Of a stretch of DNA of 64,000 bases, positions 7,918 through 16,932 are shown piece by piece. A program made the position numbers and the translations under genes. This DNA is from QHXW01 sp963768075 (GTDB lineage: Bacteria > Acidobacteriota > Terriglobia > Bryobacterales > Bryobacteraceae). Positions within the stretch are counted from its first letter, which is position 1; every line of letters begins with the position of its first letter. The stretch covers positions 806,001-870,000 of the forward strand of contig CAVYHD010000033.1 in NCBI GenBank assembly GCA_963768075.1. The letters run 5' to 3'. Under the pieces are notes generated by a model. It was not told the DNA's origin, ran no database searches, and was given only the letters and a program-made list of their open reading frames with translations.

Positions 7918-8682
7918 ATGAAAAAATTTCTCGGCGTTTCTATGGTTCTGACAGGGGTATTACTGTCAGGAGGTTGCGCCACAAAGAAATACGTACAACA
8001 GACAGCGGCGCCGATCCAGACTAAGGTCGATCAGGTCGCCGACCAATCGAACAAACAGGGGACGGAAATTGATGCAGCAAAGAAAGATATAGAGCGCCAC
8101 GAGACCGGAATCAACGCCGCCAAGGAGCGCGCGCTTTCGGCCGAAAACCGTGCCAACGAGGCGATGACGGCGGCCAACAAGGCTGACCAGGACGCCGTGG
8201 CGGCGCAGAACGCGTCTAATCAGAACGCTCAGGCGATCACGTCGTTACACGACTCGGTCAATACTGCTCTGGGCAACCTGGATGACTACAAACTCCAGGC
8301 GGAAACTGTGGTCCCGTTTGGCTTTAACCGGGACGAACTGAGTGTTGAGGCCAAGGCGCAGTTGGATCAGTTCGTACAGGAGCATTCCAATTCGAAGCGC
8401 TACTTTATAACCATCGAAGGCTTCACCGACAAGACCGGCGCGAAGTCCTACAACGATGCGTTGAGCCGCCGGCGCGCCGAACGCGTGATGGCCTATCTCA
8501 TCACGCAACATAGCATTCCGGTATTCCGTGTTCAGGACATCGGTTTGGGGAACGAACAACCCGCTGACACCGGCCGGAACCGCGCGGCACGCGCCAAGAA
8601 CCGCCGCGTGGAAGTGCGTATGTTCAGCGCCGATCAAGCTCTGGCGATGACGCAACCCACGACCCAGGCACAAGCAAAGTAA
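7918..8682 (+). CDS. OmpA-family peptidoglycan-binding lipoprotein
   Basis: A 254-residue protein. The signal peptide ends with a lipobox (LLSGGC, Cys near residue 20). Residues about 25-130 are an Ala/Gln/Asn-rich heptad-like helix with repeats of AANKADQDA type, suggesting an extended coiled coil as in Lpp. Residues about 145-250 form an OmpA C-terminal domain (FGFNRDELSVEAK, TIEGFTDKTG, NRRVEVRM) that binds diaminopimelate in peptidoglycan. It probably tethers the outer membrane to the wall. The ATG at 7918 has GGGAGG at a good distance and begins the signal peptide. The longer in-frame start at 7828 would precede it with unrelated residues. Confidence 0.88.
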   Translation: MKKFLGVSMVLTGVLLSGGCATKKYVQQTAAPIQTKVDQVADQSNKQGTEIDAAKKDIERHETGINAAKERALSAENRANEAMTAANKADQDAVAAQNASNQNAQAITSLHDSVNTALGNLDDYKLQAETVVPFGFNRDELSVEAKAQLDQFVQEHSNSKRYFITIEGFTDKTGAKSYNDALSRRRAERVMAYLITQHSIPVFRVQDIGLGNEQPADTGRNRAARAKNRRVEVRMFSADQALAMTQPTTQAQAK

Positions 8683-8695
8683 GGAAGCAGACGCA

Positions 8696-8716
8696 GGGGC
8701 GGGGGTCTCCCGCCCC
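8696..8716 (+). terminator. GC-rich hairpin after the OmpA lipoprotein gene
   Basis: GGGGCGGG (8696-8703) pairs with CCCGCCCC (8709-8716) over a 5-nt loop, 14 nt past the stop codon. No T run follows directly. A TTTTT stretch occurs about 35 nt later. It may be a terminator or an mRNA-stabilising hairpin. The rest of 8717-8951 shows no recognisable gene or RNA. Confidence 0.4.
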
Positions 8717-8951
8717 AAGAGGGGTTGTTCCCGCCTGAAGACTGCAATTTTTCCCTGCAAAAATTATCTAATGTGTTAAAAGGTGACGTTTCGCACCCGC
8801 GGCGGCGCCCGTTTGTCGGCAAGATCCCCTAGGAAATTCCCGTACTGCGCCGGCGAAAGCACCTACTCGACGGGCTTTGGACCTGGGCGTGCACCGGCAA
8901 TTATTCCATAGCAAGGTAGCGGCTTTACCTCAGCAGCTCCCGCCGCTCCAC

Positions 8952-9512
8952 CTACGACTGTTTCTTATGCCCGCCGTGTCCCTGTTTGGCCGTCACCGGT
9001 TCTTTGAGCAATGATTCCACGAGCGCGCGGATGTTCTTCTCTTGATCGTTGAAGAAAGCGTCGTTGCCCGTGTACTGGGCGCGAATCTGGCGATTGCGGT
9101 CGATGAACACCAACTCCGGGACGTAGGTCGGCTTTCCTGGCGCGTGCTGCAGATACTCATTGACCTGATCGCGGCTGGCGTATCCGACTGGAAATGCCGG
9201 CCGGAATTGCACCACGAAATCGGGGATCAACTGGGCCGCGTTATCGTTGAAAAACGACCCGACAATTTGCAGGCCGCGGTCCGCGTAATCTTTCTGTATC
9301 CCGCTCAAAATCTGAGAAGTGTGTTGACAGTGAGGACAAGTGGTGAACATGAACGCCAGCAGAACGACCTTGCCGGAGTATTGGCTCAGCAGAATCTGGC
9401 TGCCGTCGGTCGCGCTAACAGCGAATTCGCCGGCGCGGCGCGGTACTTGTTGCGCCGATGCCGCCACAACCAAAAAAAGCGAGAATACAGCCAACGAATT
9501 TCGAAGTCGCAT
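8952..9512 (-). CDS. Exported TlpA/SCO-like thioredoxin-fold protein
   Basis: A 186-residue protein with a signal peptide (cut near AASAQQ) and a thioredoxin fold. VVLLAFMFTTCPHCQHT carries the CPHC active site near residue 60, and the cis-Pro region lies in PTYVPELVFIDRN. CxxC spacing and the AhpC/TSA-Redoxin layout place it with TlpA/ResA-type periplasmic thiol-disulfide proteins. The C-terminus is His/Lys-rich. It would reduce or exchange disulfides in the envelope, possibly in cytochrome maturation. The gene is divergent from the trpEG fusion with an 80-bp intergenic region. No specific partner is visible. Confidence 0.85.
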   Translation of the reverse strand: MRLRNSLAVFSLFLVVAASAQQVPRRAGEFAVSATDGSQILLSQYSGKVVLLAFMFTTCPHCQHTSQILSGIQKDYADRGLQIVGSFFNDNAAQLIPDFVVQFRPAFPVGYASRDQVNEYLQHAPGKPTYVPELVFIDRNRQIRAQYTGNDAFFNDQEKNIRALVESLLKEPVTAKQGHGGHKKQS

Positions 9513-9551
9513 AGAGCCAGTGTAACGCAGCCGAAGCGGCGAGTTGGTGGG

Positions 9552-9560
9552 TGCTATTCT
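9552..9560 (+). promoter_or_regulatory. Putative extended -10 promoter for trpEG
   Basis: TGCTATTCT fits an extended -10 (TGnTATnnT) 33 nt before the trpEG ATG. No trp leader peptide or attenuator is visible between this element and the gene, in contrast to the rhizobial trpE(G) genes. Confidence 0.35.
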
Positions 9561-9592
9561 AAAGAAATCCGTCCATCCGGCAGGGGCGAACC

Positions 9593-11749
9593 ATGCGCAC
9601 GCTACAGTATTCGACGCCGCACGGCATCACGGTCACGCGCACCCGTTCGAAGGCCAGTTACCGCAAGGGCCTGCGGCATTTGCTGCGCGAATTGGATACA
9701 TACCGTGGTATTTACTTGTCCTCCGGTTACGAATTCCCGGGCAGGTATTCGCGCTGGGACTTCGCTTCCACGCGGCCGCCGCTCGAGATCCTGGCGTTCG
9801 ATCGCCGGGTGGAGTTCCGCCCGCTCAATGTGCGCGGAGAAATCCTCATCCAGATGCTGCGCGCCGTGCTTGGCGAACATCCGCACTGGGACTCGTTCGG
9901 GATGGAGGCTGGCGGAGTGCTGGCGGGCATTCTGCAGCCGCTGCCGAAGCTCTTTCCGGAGGAGGAGCGCAGCAAGCAGCCCTCGGTCTTCACAATCCTC
10001 CGCGCGCTGACCGAAGAGTTCCGGCACGGGCAGGACACACGGCTCGGCCTGGTTGGAGCATTCGGCTACGATCTGCTGTTCCAGTTCGACCCGATCGAGA
10101 AGCGCCTGCCGCGCAGCGGCCAGAAGGATCTGCATCTGTTCCTCTGCGACGACATTTATTTCATGGACCGCAAGAAAGAACAGGTGGAGCGCTACCAGTA
10201 CGACTTCGACTACCAGGGACTCTCGACGCTGGCGCTAGCGCGGACTGCCGAGCTCGTGCCGGCGGCTCCCGAGCTTCCACCCGGCCCGATTGAATCCGAC
10301 CATACGCCGGCGGAGTACATGGCGAACGTGGAGACGGTGCGCGAGGGCATGCGGCGCGGCGATTATTACGAAGTAATTCTGCGACAAAGCTTCAGCACCC
10401 CGTACTCGGGCAAGCCCTCCGATCTGTTCGAGCAGATGCAGCGCGCCAGCCCCAGCCCGTACGAATTTCTGCTGCAATTCGGCGACGAGCAGCTCGTGGG
10501 CGCTTCGCCGGAGATGTTCGTTCGCGTGGAAGGGCATCGCGTCGAAACCTGCCCCATTTCCGGCACCGTCCGCCGCACGGGCGACCCCATCCGCGACGCC
10601 GCGAGTATCAAGGAACTTTTGGACTCGGCCAAGGATGAGTCTGAACTGACCATGTGCACGGACGTTGACCGCAACGACAAATCGCGCGTCTGCGAGCCGG
10701 GTACCGTTAAAGTGATAGCGCGTCGCGTAATCGAGGCTTACGCCGGGCTGTTCCACACTGTTGACCATGTGGAAGGATTCCTGAAAGAAGGATTCGATTC
10801 CCTGGATGCGTTTCTTAGCCATATGTGGGCCGTGACCGTGGTGGGAGCTCCCAAGAAAGCCGCGGCCATCGCGATCGAGGCGTTGGAGAAAGCGCCGCGC
10901 GGGTGGTACGGCGGCGCGATTGGCATGTTGTCGCTCTCCGGCGACATCAACACGGGCATTCTGATTCGCACGACGTACTTGCGGAACGGAAGAGCGACGT
11001 ATCCCGCGGGCGCCACGCTACTCTTCGATTCCGTTCCGGAAATGGAGGAGCGAGAGACGCGCCTCAAGGCCACGGGCTTCTTTCGCATCCTGGGCGCCCA
11101 GCCCGAGAAACCACGCGTAGAGGTTCGGGAGGCTGATGGCGCGGGCGTGCGGATGCTCCTGGTGGATAATGACGACTGCTTCATCCACACACTCGCGAAC
11201 TACGCGCGCCAGACGGGCGCAGAAGTGGTGACATACCGTGCGGGATTCCCGCCGGAGATGATCCGCCAGATCGCGCCCAGCCTCATCCTGATTTCCCCGG
11301 GACCGGGGCGTCCGGCGGATTTCGGCGTGCCCGAGCTGGTGAAGAACGCTGTGCGCCTGGGTGTGCCGGTTTTTGGTGTTTGCCTGGGATTGCAGGGAGT
11401 GGTGGAGGCGTTTGGCGGGGAACTGGGCGTGCTCGAATACCCCATGCACGGCAAGCCTTCGTGGATCACGCACAACAGTAAGGGCGTGTTTGAAGGGCTG
11501 CCGCAGCGTTTTCAGGTGGGACGCTATCACTCACTGTTCGCGCGGCGCGAAACGTTCCCGAGCTGTCTTGAGGTGACGGCGGAATCCGAAGACGGCGTGA
11601 TCATGGGCCTGCGCCACAAGCATCTGCCGGTGGAGGCGGTGCAGTTCCACCCGGAATCCATCCTGACGCTCGAAGGGGGCTGCGGGCTGCGCATGATCGA
11701 AAACGTGGTGAAGTTGTACGGCCGGCTGCGCGCGGGAGTCACCGCCTAG
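9593..11749 (+). CDS. trpE(G): Anthranilate synthase, fused TrpE-TrpG
   Basis: A 718-residue single polypeptide. The chorismate-binding TrpE part covers about 1-505 (RRGDYYEVILRQSFSTPYSG, ISGTVRRTGDP, ELTMCTDVDRNDKSRVCEPG, GGAIGMLS). From about 520 (MLLVDNDDCF) a class I glutamine amidotransferase follows, with GVCLGLQG carrying the nucleophilic Cys near 596 and FHPES the catalytic His near 686. It converts chorismate and glutamine to anthranilate, the first step of tryptophan synthesis. The length matches the rhizobial TrpE(G) fusion class, which differs from the usual split genes. No other trp gene is nearby. The stop codon overlaps the stop of the convergent permease. Confidence 0.93.
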   Translation: MRTLQYSTPHGITVTRTRSKASYRKGLRHLLRELDTYRGIYLSSGYEFPGRYSRWDFASTRPPLEILAFDRRVEFRPLNVRGEILIQMLRAVLGEHPHWDSFGMEAGGVLAGILQPLPKLFPEEERSKQPSVFTILRALTEEFRHGQDTRLGLVGAFGYDLLFQFDPIEKRLPRSGQKDLHLFLCDDIYFMDRKKEQVERYQYDFDYQGLSTLALARTAELVPAAPELPPGPIESDHTPAEYMANVETVREGMRRGDYYEVILRQSFSTPYSGKPSDLFEQMQRASPSPYEFLLQFGDEQLVGASPEMFVRVEGHRVETCPISGTVRRTGDPIRDAASIKELLDSAKDESELTMCTDVDRNDKSRVCEPGTVKVIARRVIEAYAGLFHTVDHVEGFLKEGFDSLDAFLSHMWAVTVVGAPKKAAAIAIEALEKAPRGWYGGAIGMLSLSGDINTGILIRTTYLRNGRATYPAGATLLFDSVPEMEERETRLKATGFFRILGAQPEKPRVEVREADGAGVRMLLVDNDDCFIHTLANYARQTGAEVVTYRAGFPPEMIRQIAPSLILISPGPGRPADFGVPELVKNAVRLGVPVFGVCLGLQGVVEAFGGELGVLEYPMHGKPSWITHNSKGVFEGLPQRFQVGRYHSLFARRETFPSCLEVTAESEDGVIMGLRHKHLPVEAVQFHPESILTLEGGCGLRMIENVVKLYGRLRAGVTA

Positions 11750-13476
11750 TTCCCGAACACATCGAGGGTGGTTACGGCCGCTTTCGGTTGCTCGCGGTAT
11801 ATCAGGCCGGCGTCTACCGGCGCAATCTCGTTTCGGAACCGGCGCAAAACATCGTATGCGGCCGCCGCGGCTGGTAAGAGCCAGAAGAAGCGCAACGGCT
11901 GAAGCATCATCCAGTGCTCGATTTCAGAACCGCTGCCGGTAAACACAAAATAACCGATCACACCCAGAACGGCCAGCATCAATACATTGTTGCGAAACGG
12001 CGGGAACGAGCACGTGAACGGAATCTTACGAAAGCCGACAAGTAGTCCCTCGGTCAGCAATAGCGAGATCCCCAGCAGATAGATCGTTTGCAAAATCGCG
12101 ATGCGCCAGCTCCACGCCGCGGCGAAGGCAAACAGCGCCGGCACAACGATGCCCGTGGTAACGACGGTCAGGATGACATTCCGCGCAACAGCCGCCGATT
12201 CGTGCTTGTCAGCATCCAGCACAACTTGAAACATCCAGTTCGACTCCAGCTCGACCGGCATCTCGAAGACGAACCGCAGCCCGCAGATCAAGAAATACGC
12301 CACGATGAGAGGGATCGACAGGGTGTCTGCGTCGGGCGTGGCCAGCTTGGCTCCCGCGAGCGCGGAGAGTGCAGTTTCGGAAGCAGCCACCAGGCCCATT
12401 CCCGCAAAGCCGCCAAAGAAGATGCAATGCTTTTCACTACGCAGAAGTGCGCGCATCGCAAAACCGTAACACGCGCGCTGGAAATAACTCGAAAGGAGCG
12501 CGAGGCGGGTAGGCAACCGCAGGAACGCGCGGCGGCGGAAGAGCGGACCTCCCGTAGACTCGGAGATTCGCATGAAACATCGGCGGTAACTCAGGGAGCA
12601 AAACAAAAGAGCCGAACCCAGCGCGATCCCTACCGCGCGCACACCCACTCCACTCAGTCCGGCAAGCTCACGGCTGGCATGGCCCTGGATCGACTGATAT
12701 AAAGCCAGGAACCAGACGGGAGGTAGCAGCATGATCCGCGGGTGCGCAGACAAGCTTCGCAGCAGATCCGGCACCGCGAAACTCGTCGCCACAAGCGCCA
12801 CGAGGGCGACGACGATCCCAAGGCGAACATATAGGGAGATGCGGCGGAAGGTGCGATAGGGGACAAGTGCCATCAGCGCGCTCATGATCGAAAAGCAGGC
12901 TAGAAACGTAAACAGGCTGGCCAGCAGGACGCAAAAAGCGTGCACGCCGGCGAAGCGGGCCAGTTCCCCCAGAGAGCCGCGGTTGCCCACCACGGCAATT
13001 GGGTACAACACTACGGAGGCGGCGTTCACATCGACAGCGAACACCAACGCCGTGATCAGAATGGCCAGCAGATTCGCTGCAAAGATGCGCCACGCCGAAA
13101 TCGGAAGCGGGGCGAGATTCGCGTAATCCCGCCGGCCAGGAAGGATGCGGTCCCACTTCAGAACCGCTACCGCTCCAGTGATCGCCATCGAGAAAACGAT
13201 GAAGAAGTACTTGTCGGGTACGGACTCGTTGTAGATATTGAAGTTCTTGATGCCGCGCATCCAAAGCAGCAGCGTAGAGTATTTGTCGAACAGGAGTATG
13301 GAGAGGAAACCGCTCGGCACGGCCAGCAGCGCCAGCAGGCCGCCTACCCCGAATTCGACATCTTCGGCGGCCGACTCCCCTTCGAAGATGGTAGCGGCGA
13401 AGTGACCTACCAACCGCGGAAACGGCCGGTCAAGCGTTGACCGCAGCCAGGATGTTCCGGGCCACTGTGTCGGCAT
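11746..13476 (-). CDS. ABC transporter permease, polytopic
   Basis: A 576-residue protein with about ten to twelve hydrophobic helices, for example AITGAVAVL, ILITALVFAVDV, LYVRLGIVVALVALVATSFA and LAVLGVIGYFVF. It has no soluble nucleotide-binding motif. It overlaps the ATPase gene by 47 nt, so it is the membrane half of a two-gene ABC transporter, probably an exporter of the ABC-2/NatB-like kind. It resembles large acidobacterial permeases annotated only by context. Its stop shares bases with the trpEG stop (CTAG), giving convergent genes with no spacer. The substrate is unknown. The start could be internal, because the first 25 residues are not membrane-like. Confidence 0.7.
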   Translation of the reverse strand: MPTQWPGTSWLRSTLDRPFPRLVGHFAATIFEGESAAEDVEFGVGGLLALLAVPSGFLSILLFDKYSTLLLWMRGIKNFNIYNESVPDKYFFIVFSMAITGAVAVLKWDRILPGRRDYANLAPLPISAWRIFAANLLAILITALVFAVDVNAASVVLYPIAVVGNRGSLGELARFAGVHAFCVLLASLFTFLACFSIMSALMALVPYRTFRRISLYVRLGIVVALVALVATSFAVPDLLRSLSAHPRIMLLPPVWFLALYQSIQGHASRELAGLSGVGVRAVGIALGSALLFCSLSYRRCFMRISESTGGPLFRRRAFLRLPTRLALLSSYFQRACYGFAMRALLRSEKHCIFFGGFAGMGLVAASETALSALAGAKLATPDADTLSIPLIVAYFLICGLRFVFEMPVELESNWMFQVVLDADKHESAAVARNVILTVVTTGIVVPALFAFAAAWSWRIAILQTIYLLGISLLLTEGLLVGFRKIPFTCSFPPFRNNVLMLAVLGVIGYFVFTGSGSEIEHWMMLQPLRFFWLLPAAAAAYDVLRRFRNEIAPVDAGLIYREQPKAAVTTLDVFGN

Positions 13477-14239
13477 CCATTTGCTCCGTCAGATGAAGGA
13501 AAGTGTCTTCGAGCGCAGGCATCAGCGTGCCTGAGCGGATTTCTTCGATCGAGCCGTGTGCCACCACGGAGCCGCGGCGCAGGATGAGGAGATGCGAGCA
13601 CACTTTGTCCACGACCTCCAATACGTGTGAGCAAAAGAAAATGGCCTTGCCCTGCGCTGCCAGCAGCCCGATCACCTTGCGAAGAAGGAGCGCGCTAATG
13701 ACGTCGAGGCCGGAGAATGGTTCGTCGAGAATGACAATTTCAGGATCGTGCATCAGCGCGGCGATCAGCAAAATGCGCTGGCGCATGCCCTTCGAGTATG
13801 CGGAGATGGGGGTGTGCCGATTCGGGTAGAGTGACAGCCCTTCGAGCAGCGCCGCGATCTTCTGTGCAAGCCGCTTTCGATCCATGCCGCGAAGCGTGCC
13901 GACCAGATCCAGGTATTCCCAGCCGGTCAGGAACGAGTACAGATTCGCCTCTTCAGGAACGTAGCCGAGCCGCCGTTTGTACGCGACAAGATCGTGCGCA
14001 ATGCGTTCGCCACGAAACAGGATTTGACCGCTCGAGGGAGACAGCAAGCCGGTCAACATCTTGACCGTCGTGCTCTTCCCGGAGCCGTTTGGCCCCAGGT
14101 AGCCCAGAACGTCGCCCGCGCGGATCGAGAAGCTCACGTTGTCGACGGCGGGCCGACCGGCATATGTCTTGGAGAGATTCTCGGCCGTCAATAACGCATT
14201 AGGCTGGGTCGGAGACATTGGTTCTTGATGATTAGACAC
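13430..14239 (-). CDS. ABC transporter ATP-binding protein
   Basis: A 269-residue ATPase with Walker A GPNGSGKST near residue 52, the ABC signature YSKGMRQR near 147 and Walker B VILDEPFSGLD near 168, followed by the switch His in FFCSHVLE. It fits the CcmA/DRA family ATPases that pair with ABC-2-type permeases. It lies upstream of and overlaps the permease gene, so the two form one operon. It energises transport at the cytoplasmic face of the inner membrane. The start is ATG at 14239. A second Met at residue 8 is possible. The transported substrate is not indicated. Confidence 0.93.
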   Translation of the reverse strand: MSNHQEPMSPTQPNALLTAENLSKTYAGRPAVDNVSFSIRAGDVLGYLGPNGSGKSTTVKMLTGLLSPSSGQILFRGERIAHDLVAYKRRLGYVPEEANLYSFLTGWEYLDLVGTLRGMDRKRLAQKIAALLEGLSLYPNRHTPISAYSKGMRQRILLIAALMHDPEIVILDEPFSGLDVISALLLRKVIGLLAAQGKAIFFCSHVLEVVDKVCSHLLILRRGSVVAHGSIEEIRSGTLMPALEDTFLHLTEQMDADTVARNILAAVNA

Positions 14240-14277
14240 GGGGGCAGAGCGCTGAGTTCCCGGATACGGGAAGAATT

Positions 14278-16932
14278 CTATTGTGCCGGCGCGACCGGCG
14301 ATAGCACTAACCCCGAGGGCAAATCCTCGCCGAAGATGCGGCCGAGCGCGCGCTCGTCACGCTGACCTTCGCCGTCGAAGATAGCCAGGAGTTGCTCCGA
14401 GCGCGGCATGGCAGCGAGCTTCTGACGAACGGACTCGCGGGTAGCGGGAGAGAGGTCACGAGTGGGATCGTCACTGCGGCGTGCGAGCGAGGCCAGAGCT
14501 TCTGCGGCGGCCGGCGCAGGCAAAAGCGCTTCCACCCAACGAGTGACCGTAACGGGCGGAAGCACCAGGTTGATTGGCCCGTAAAAAAGCTCTCGTGCGC
14601 CGAGACGGGAAATGCACCAGATCTCGGATTCGCGGGCCGCCCCCGCCTTGACCATGCGGACGAGCGCGTCGCCCAATTCGGTCTTGGTTTGGATCGGCAA
14701 CAGCTCGAGGCTGGCAGATGCGCGCCACATCTCCCGCGCGAGGCTGCTGTTCAGCCGCGGCGCTTTCTTGGCCCCGCGCGGCAGCAGCATGGGCGCCAGG
14801 CGCTGATACAGGTCCGTCTGCTGATTTCGGTTGAGGCCGCCGGCGATGCGGCCCCAGAAAATCCACCAGTCGATCTCGCCCTGCACCTGGTTGGCGTATT
14901 GCAAGCCGCTCGCGTAGATGCGGCGCGTCTGCTCAATTCGGAAATCGTCTCCGGGAAAGCCGAAGCCGGGCCGCAAACAGAAACCGCACAAGTTGAACCA
15001 GCGGGCCTCGAAGGCCGGGCTCTTTTTGCGGCCGCCGGCGCATTCGAGGAACACGTCGGCAAGGTGGCGAATGGCGGAAAGCGGCCAGGACCCGCGGCCC
15101 AAGGCGAGAATCTGCTCCAACCTGGCCGGCAGTTCTTCCGGCGCGATCTCCGCTTTGGCAGTCGATGAGAAAACGTTGCGAACGAGCTCGGTTGCCTGGC
15201 TGAGCGCCTCCTCGCTAACCACGGTGGCGGGCCTGGCCTTCTCCGGCTCGGCGGCGCGTTTGCGCAGCTCGAATTGCAGCCGCCAACGGTGGTCGCTGAT
15301 TTTGGATTCGCACCAGGTTTCTAGGGTGCCCACTTCGGTAAGCCGCGCGCCCACCTTCACAGGAATCTGCCGCTCCCCGGTTTTTCCGAATCGGAGGACT
15401 GCGTGGAGAGGCGCGTGCGTGTGCAGGCTCTCATCGCCCGCGGCGAATTCGACAACCTCACCCGGGCGATCCTCGGTGCGGGTGAGCGAACTATACAGGC
15501 GGAATGACACGGGCCGGTTGGCGATCAACTGCAAGTCGTCGCGATCGATCTCGAGCGTTGAGCCTTCTTCCGCGCCACGCGGAACCAGGCACACTGCCGC
15601 GACCTTGTCTTCCGCCGGCTGACCAATCCCGAGATAATACGTGCGCGGCAACCCGCCGCGAACCAGCACACCGCTACCGGTCGAGCGAACATAGGAATAG
15701 TACGCCGCACCGGTCGCAACCGCTAGGTCCAGATCGCGATTTTCGAGAATCTCGGGCCGTTTGCCGTACCAATGTCCGACAACATCAGCCACGCGCTGGC
15801 GGCATAACTCGGGAATGAAGAAGCCGCCGTTGAAGAGGATAGCGTCGGGCTGCTGGCCGGCGCTTTCGAGGAACGCGTTCAGGTGTTTCGTGATGGCTGG
15901 GTCGGTGACGTAAGGCAGGCCGAGTTCGCGGAACAGGCTGCGCTTTTCGTCTTTGGGCGCGTCGCCGCGCTCGCTGACCGGGAGAAAACCTTCGAGCGTC
16001 AGCTCCAGCGCCTCTTCACGGAGAATCTCAGTCTTGAGAGCCCCGCCAACCAGCGATGCCCCCGCGCCCAGGACGGTAATTTCAACGCTTTTCAAATTCG
16101 GTTCGCTCAGCAGGCGCTCTTTGGCGGCGGTGCATTGGCGCCGCAAGCCGCTGCGCTGGCGAAGTGAGAGCGGCTTACCGAGCTTAGTTTCGACCAGCCA
16201 GGCGAGCGTGAGATCGAGGTTGTCGCCGCCGAGCAGTAAATGTTTGCCCACCGCGGTCCGAGTGAAATCGACGCGATCGCCTTCGCGGCTGACGCGGATC
16301 AGGCTGAAGTCGCTCGTGCCGCCGCCCACGTCGCACACGAGCACGACCTGGCCATCGTAGAGCAGCTTACGCGATCGCTCGAAATTGTTGGCGATCCAGG
16401 AGTAGAAAGCCGCCGCAGGCTCCTCCAGCAGCGTGAGTTTTGAGAGGCCGGCTTCGCTCGCGGCCAGCACGGTAAGTTCTCGCGCCTCTTCGTCGAACGA
16501 CGCGGGAACCGTCAGAACGATGTCCTGGTCCGCGAGCGCCGACCCTTGCTTCTGATCCCATGCTTCGCGGAATTTCTTCAGAAAGTCCGATGAGACTTCG
16601 ACTGGCGACAGCACGCGCCCGGTTTCCTGCGAATCCCAGGGTAGGATCTTCGCGGTACGATCGACATCCGGATTCGAGAGCCAGGATTTCGCCGAGTGCA
16701 CCAGGCGCGTCGGCACCAGCGCCCCCTGCTCCCGCGCGTAGACGCCCACCGGACGGCCATCCTCGAGAAACATGAACGAGGGCAGGGTGCGCCGCGCCTC
16801 GATCTTTCCTGGCGCGACCAGTTGCGGCACTTCGAAGATATGGATCGGCGGGAAGTTGAGATCTTCCGCTTCGCTGGGATCGACCCAGGCCAGCGCGGAG
16901 TTCGTGGTTCCCAGATCAATACCGATCTTCAT
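14278..16932 (-). CDS. Hsp70-family ATPase, large (884 aa)
   Basis: Starts MKIGIDLGTTNSALAW, the phosphate-1 loop of actin/Hsp70 ATPases, with LVCDVGGGTSDFSLI as phosphate-2 and LFNGGFFIP in the adenosine region. The nucleotide-binding domain spans about 1-480. The remaining 400 residues include a short beta-rich piece and a helical region unlike the DnaK substrate-binding domain. Such non-canonical Hsp70s occur in bacteria next to a second Hsp70 and DUF2760, as here. The ATG at 16932 overlaps the TGA of the upstream Hsp70 (ATGA), so translation is probably coupled. An upstream in-frame ATG would lie inside the neighbour. Chaperone clients are unknown. Confidence 0.88.
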   Translation of the reverse strand: MKIGIDLGTTNSALAWVDPSEAEDLNFPPIHIFEVPQLVAPGKIEARRTLPSFMFLEDGRPVGVYAREQGALVPTRLVHSAKSWLSNPDVDRTAKILPWDSQETGRVLSPVEVSSDFLKKFREAWDQKQGSALADQDIVLTVPASFDEEARELTVLAASEAGLSKLTLLEEPAAAFYSWIANNFERSRKLLYDGQVVLVCDVGGGTSDFSLIRVSREGDRVDFTRTAVGKHLLLGGDNLDLTLAWLVETKLGKPLSLRQRSGLRRQCTAAKERLLSEPNLKSVEITVLGAGASLVGGALKTEILREEALELTLEGFLPVSERGDAPKDEKRSLFRELGLPYVTDPAITKHLNAFLESAGQQPDAILFNGGFFIPELCRQRVADVVGHWYGKRPEILENRDLDLAVATGAAYYSYVRSTGSGVLVRGGLPRTYYLGIGQPAEDKVAAVCLVPRGAEEGSTLEIDRDDLQLIANRPVSFRLYSSLTRTEDRPGEVVEFAAGDESLHTHAPLHAVLRFGKTGERQIPVKVGARLTEVGTLETWCESKISDHRWRLQFELRKRAAEPEKARPATVVSEEALSQATELVRNVFSSTAKAEIAPEELPARLEQILALGRGSWPLSAIRHLADVFLECAGGRKKSPAFEARWFNLCGFCLRPGFGFPGDDFRIEQTRRIYASGLQYANQVQGEIDWWIFWGRIAGGLNRNQQTDLYQRLAPMLLPRGAKKAPRLNSSLAREMWRASASLELLPIQTKTELGDALVRMVKAGAARESEIWCISRLGARELFYGPINLVLPPVTVTRWVEALLPAPAAAEALASLARRSDDPTRDLSPATRESVRQKLAAMPRSEQLLAIFDGEGQRDERALGRIFGEDLPSGLVLSPVAPAQ

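Noticed and set aside
9042..10010. Plus-strand open frame of 322 codons spanning the thioredoxin gene and the start of trpEG
   Set aside because: It bridges two well-supported genes and is Arg/Ser-rich without motifs.
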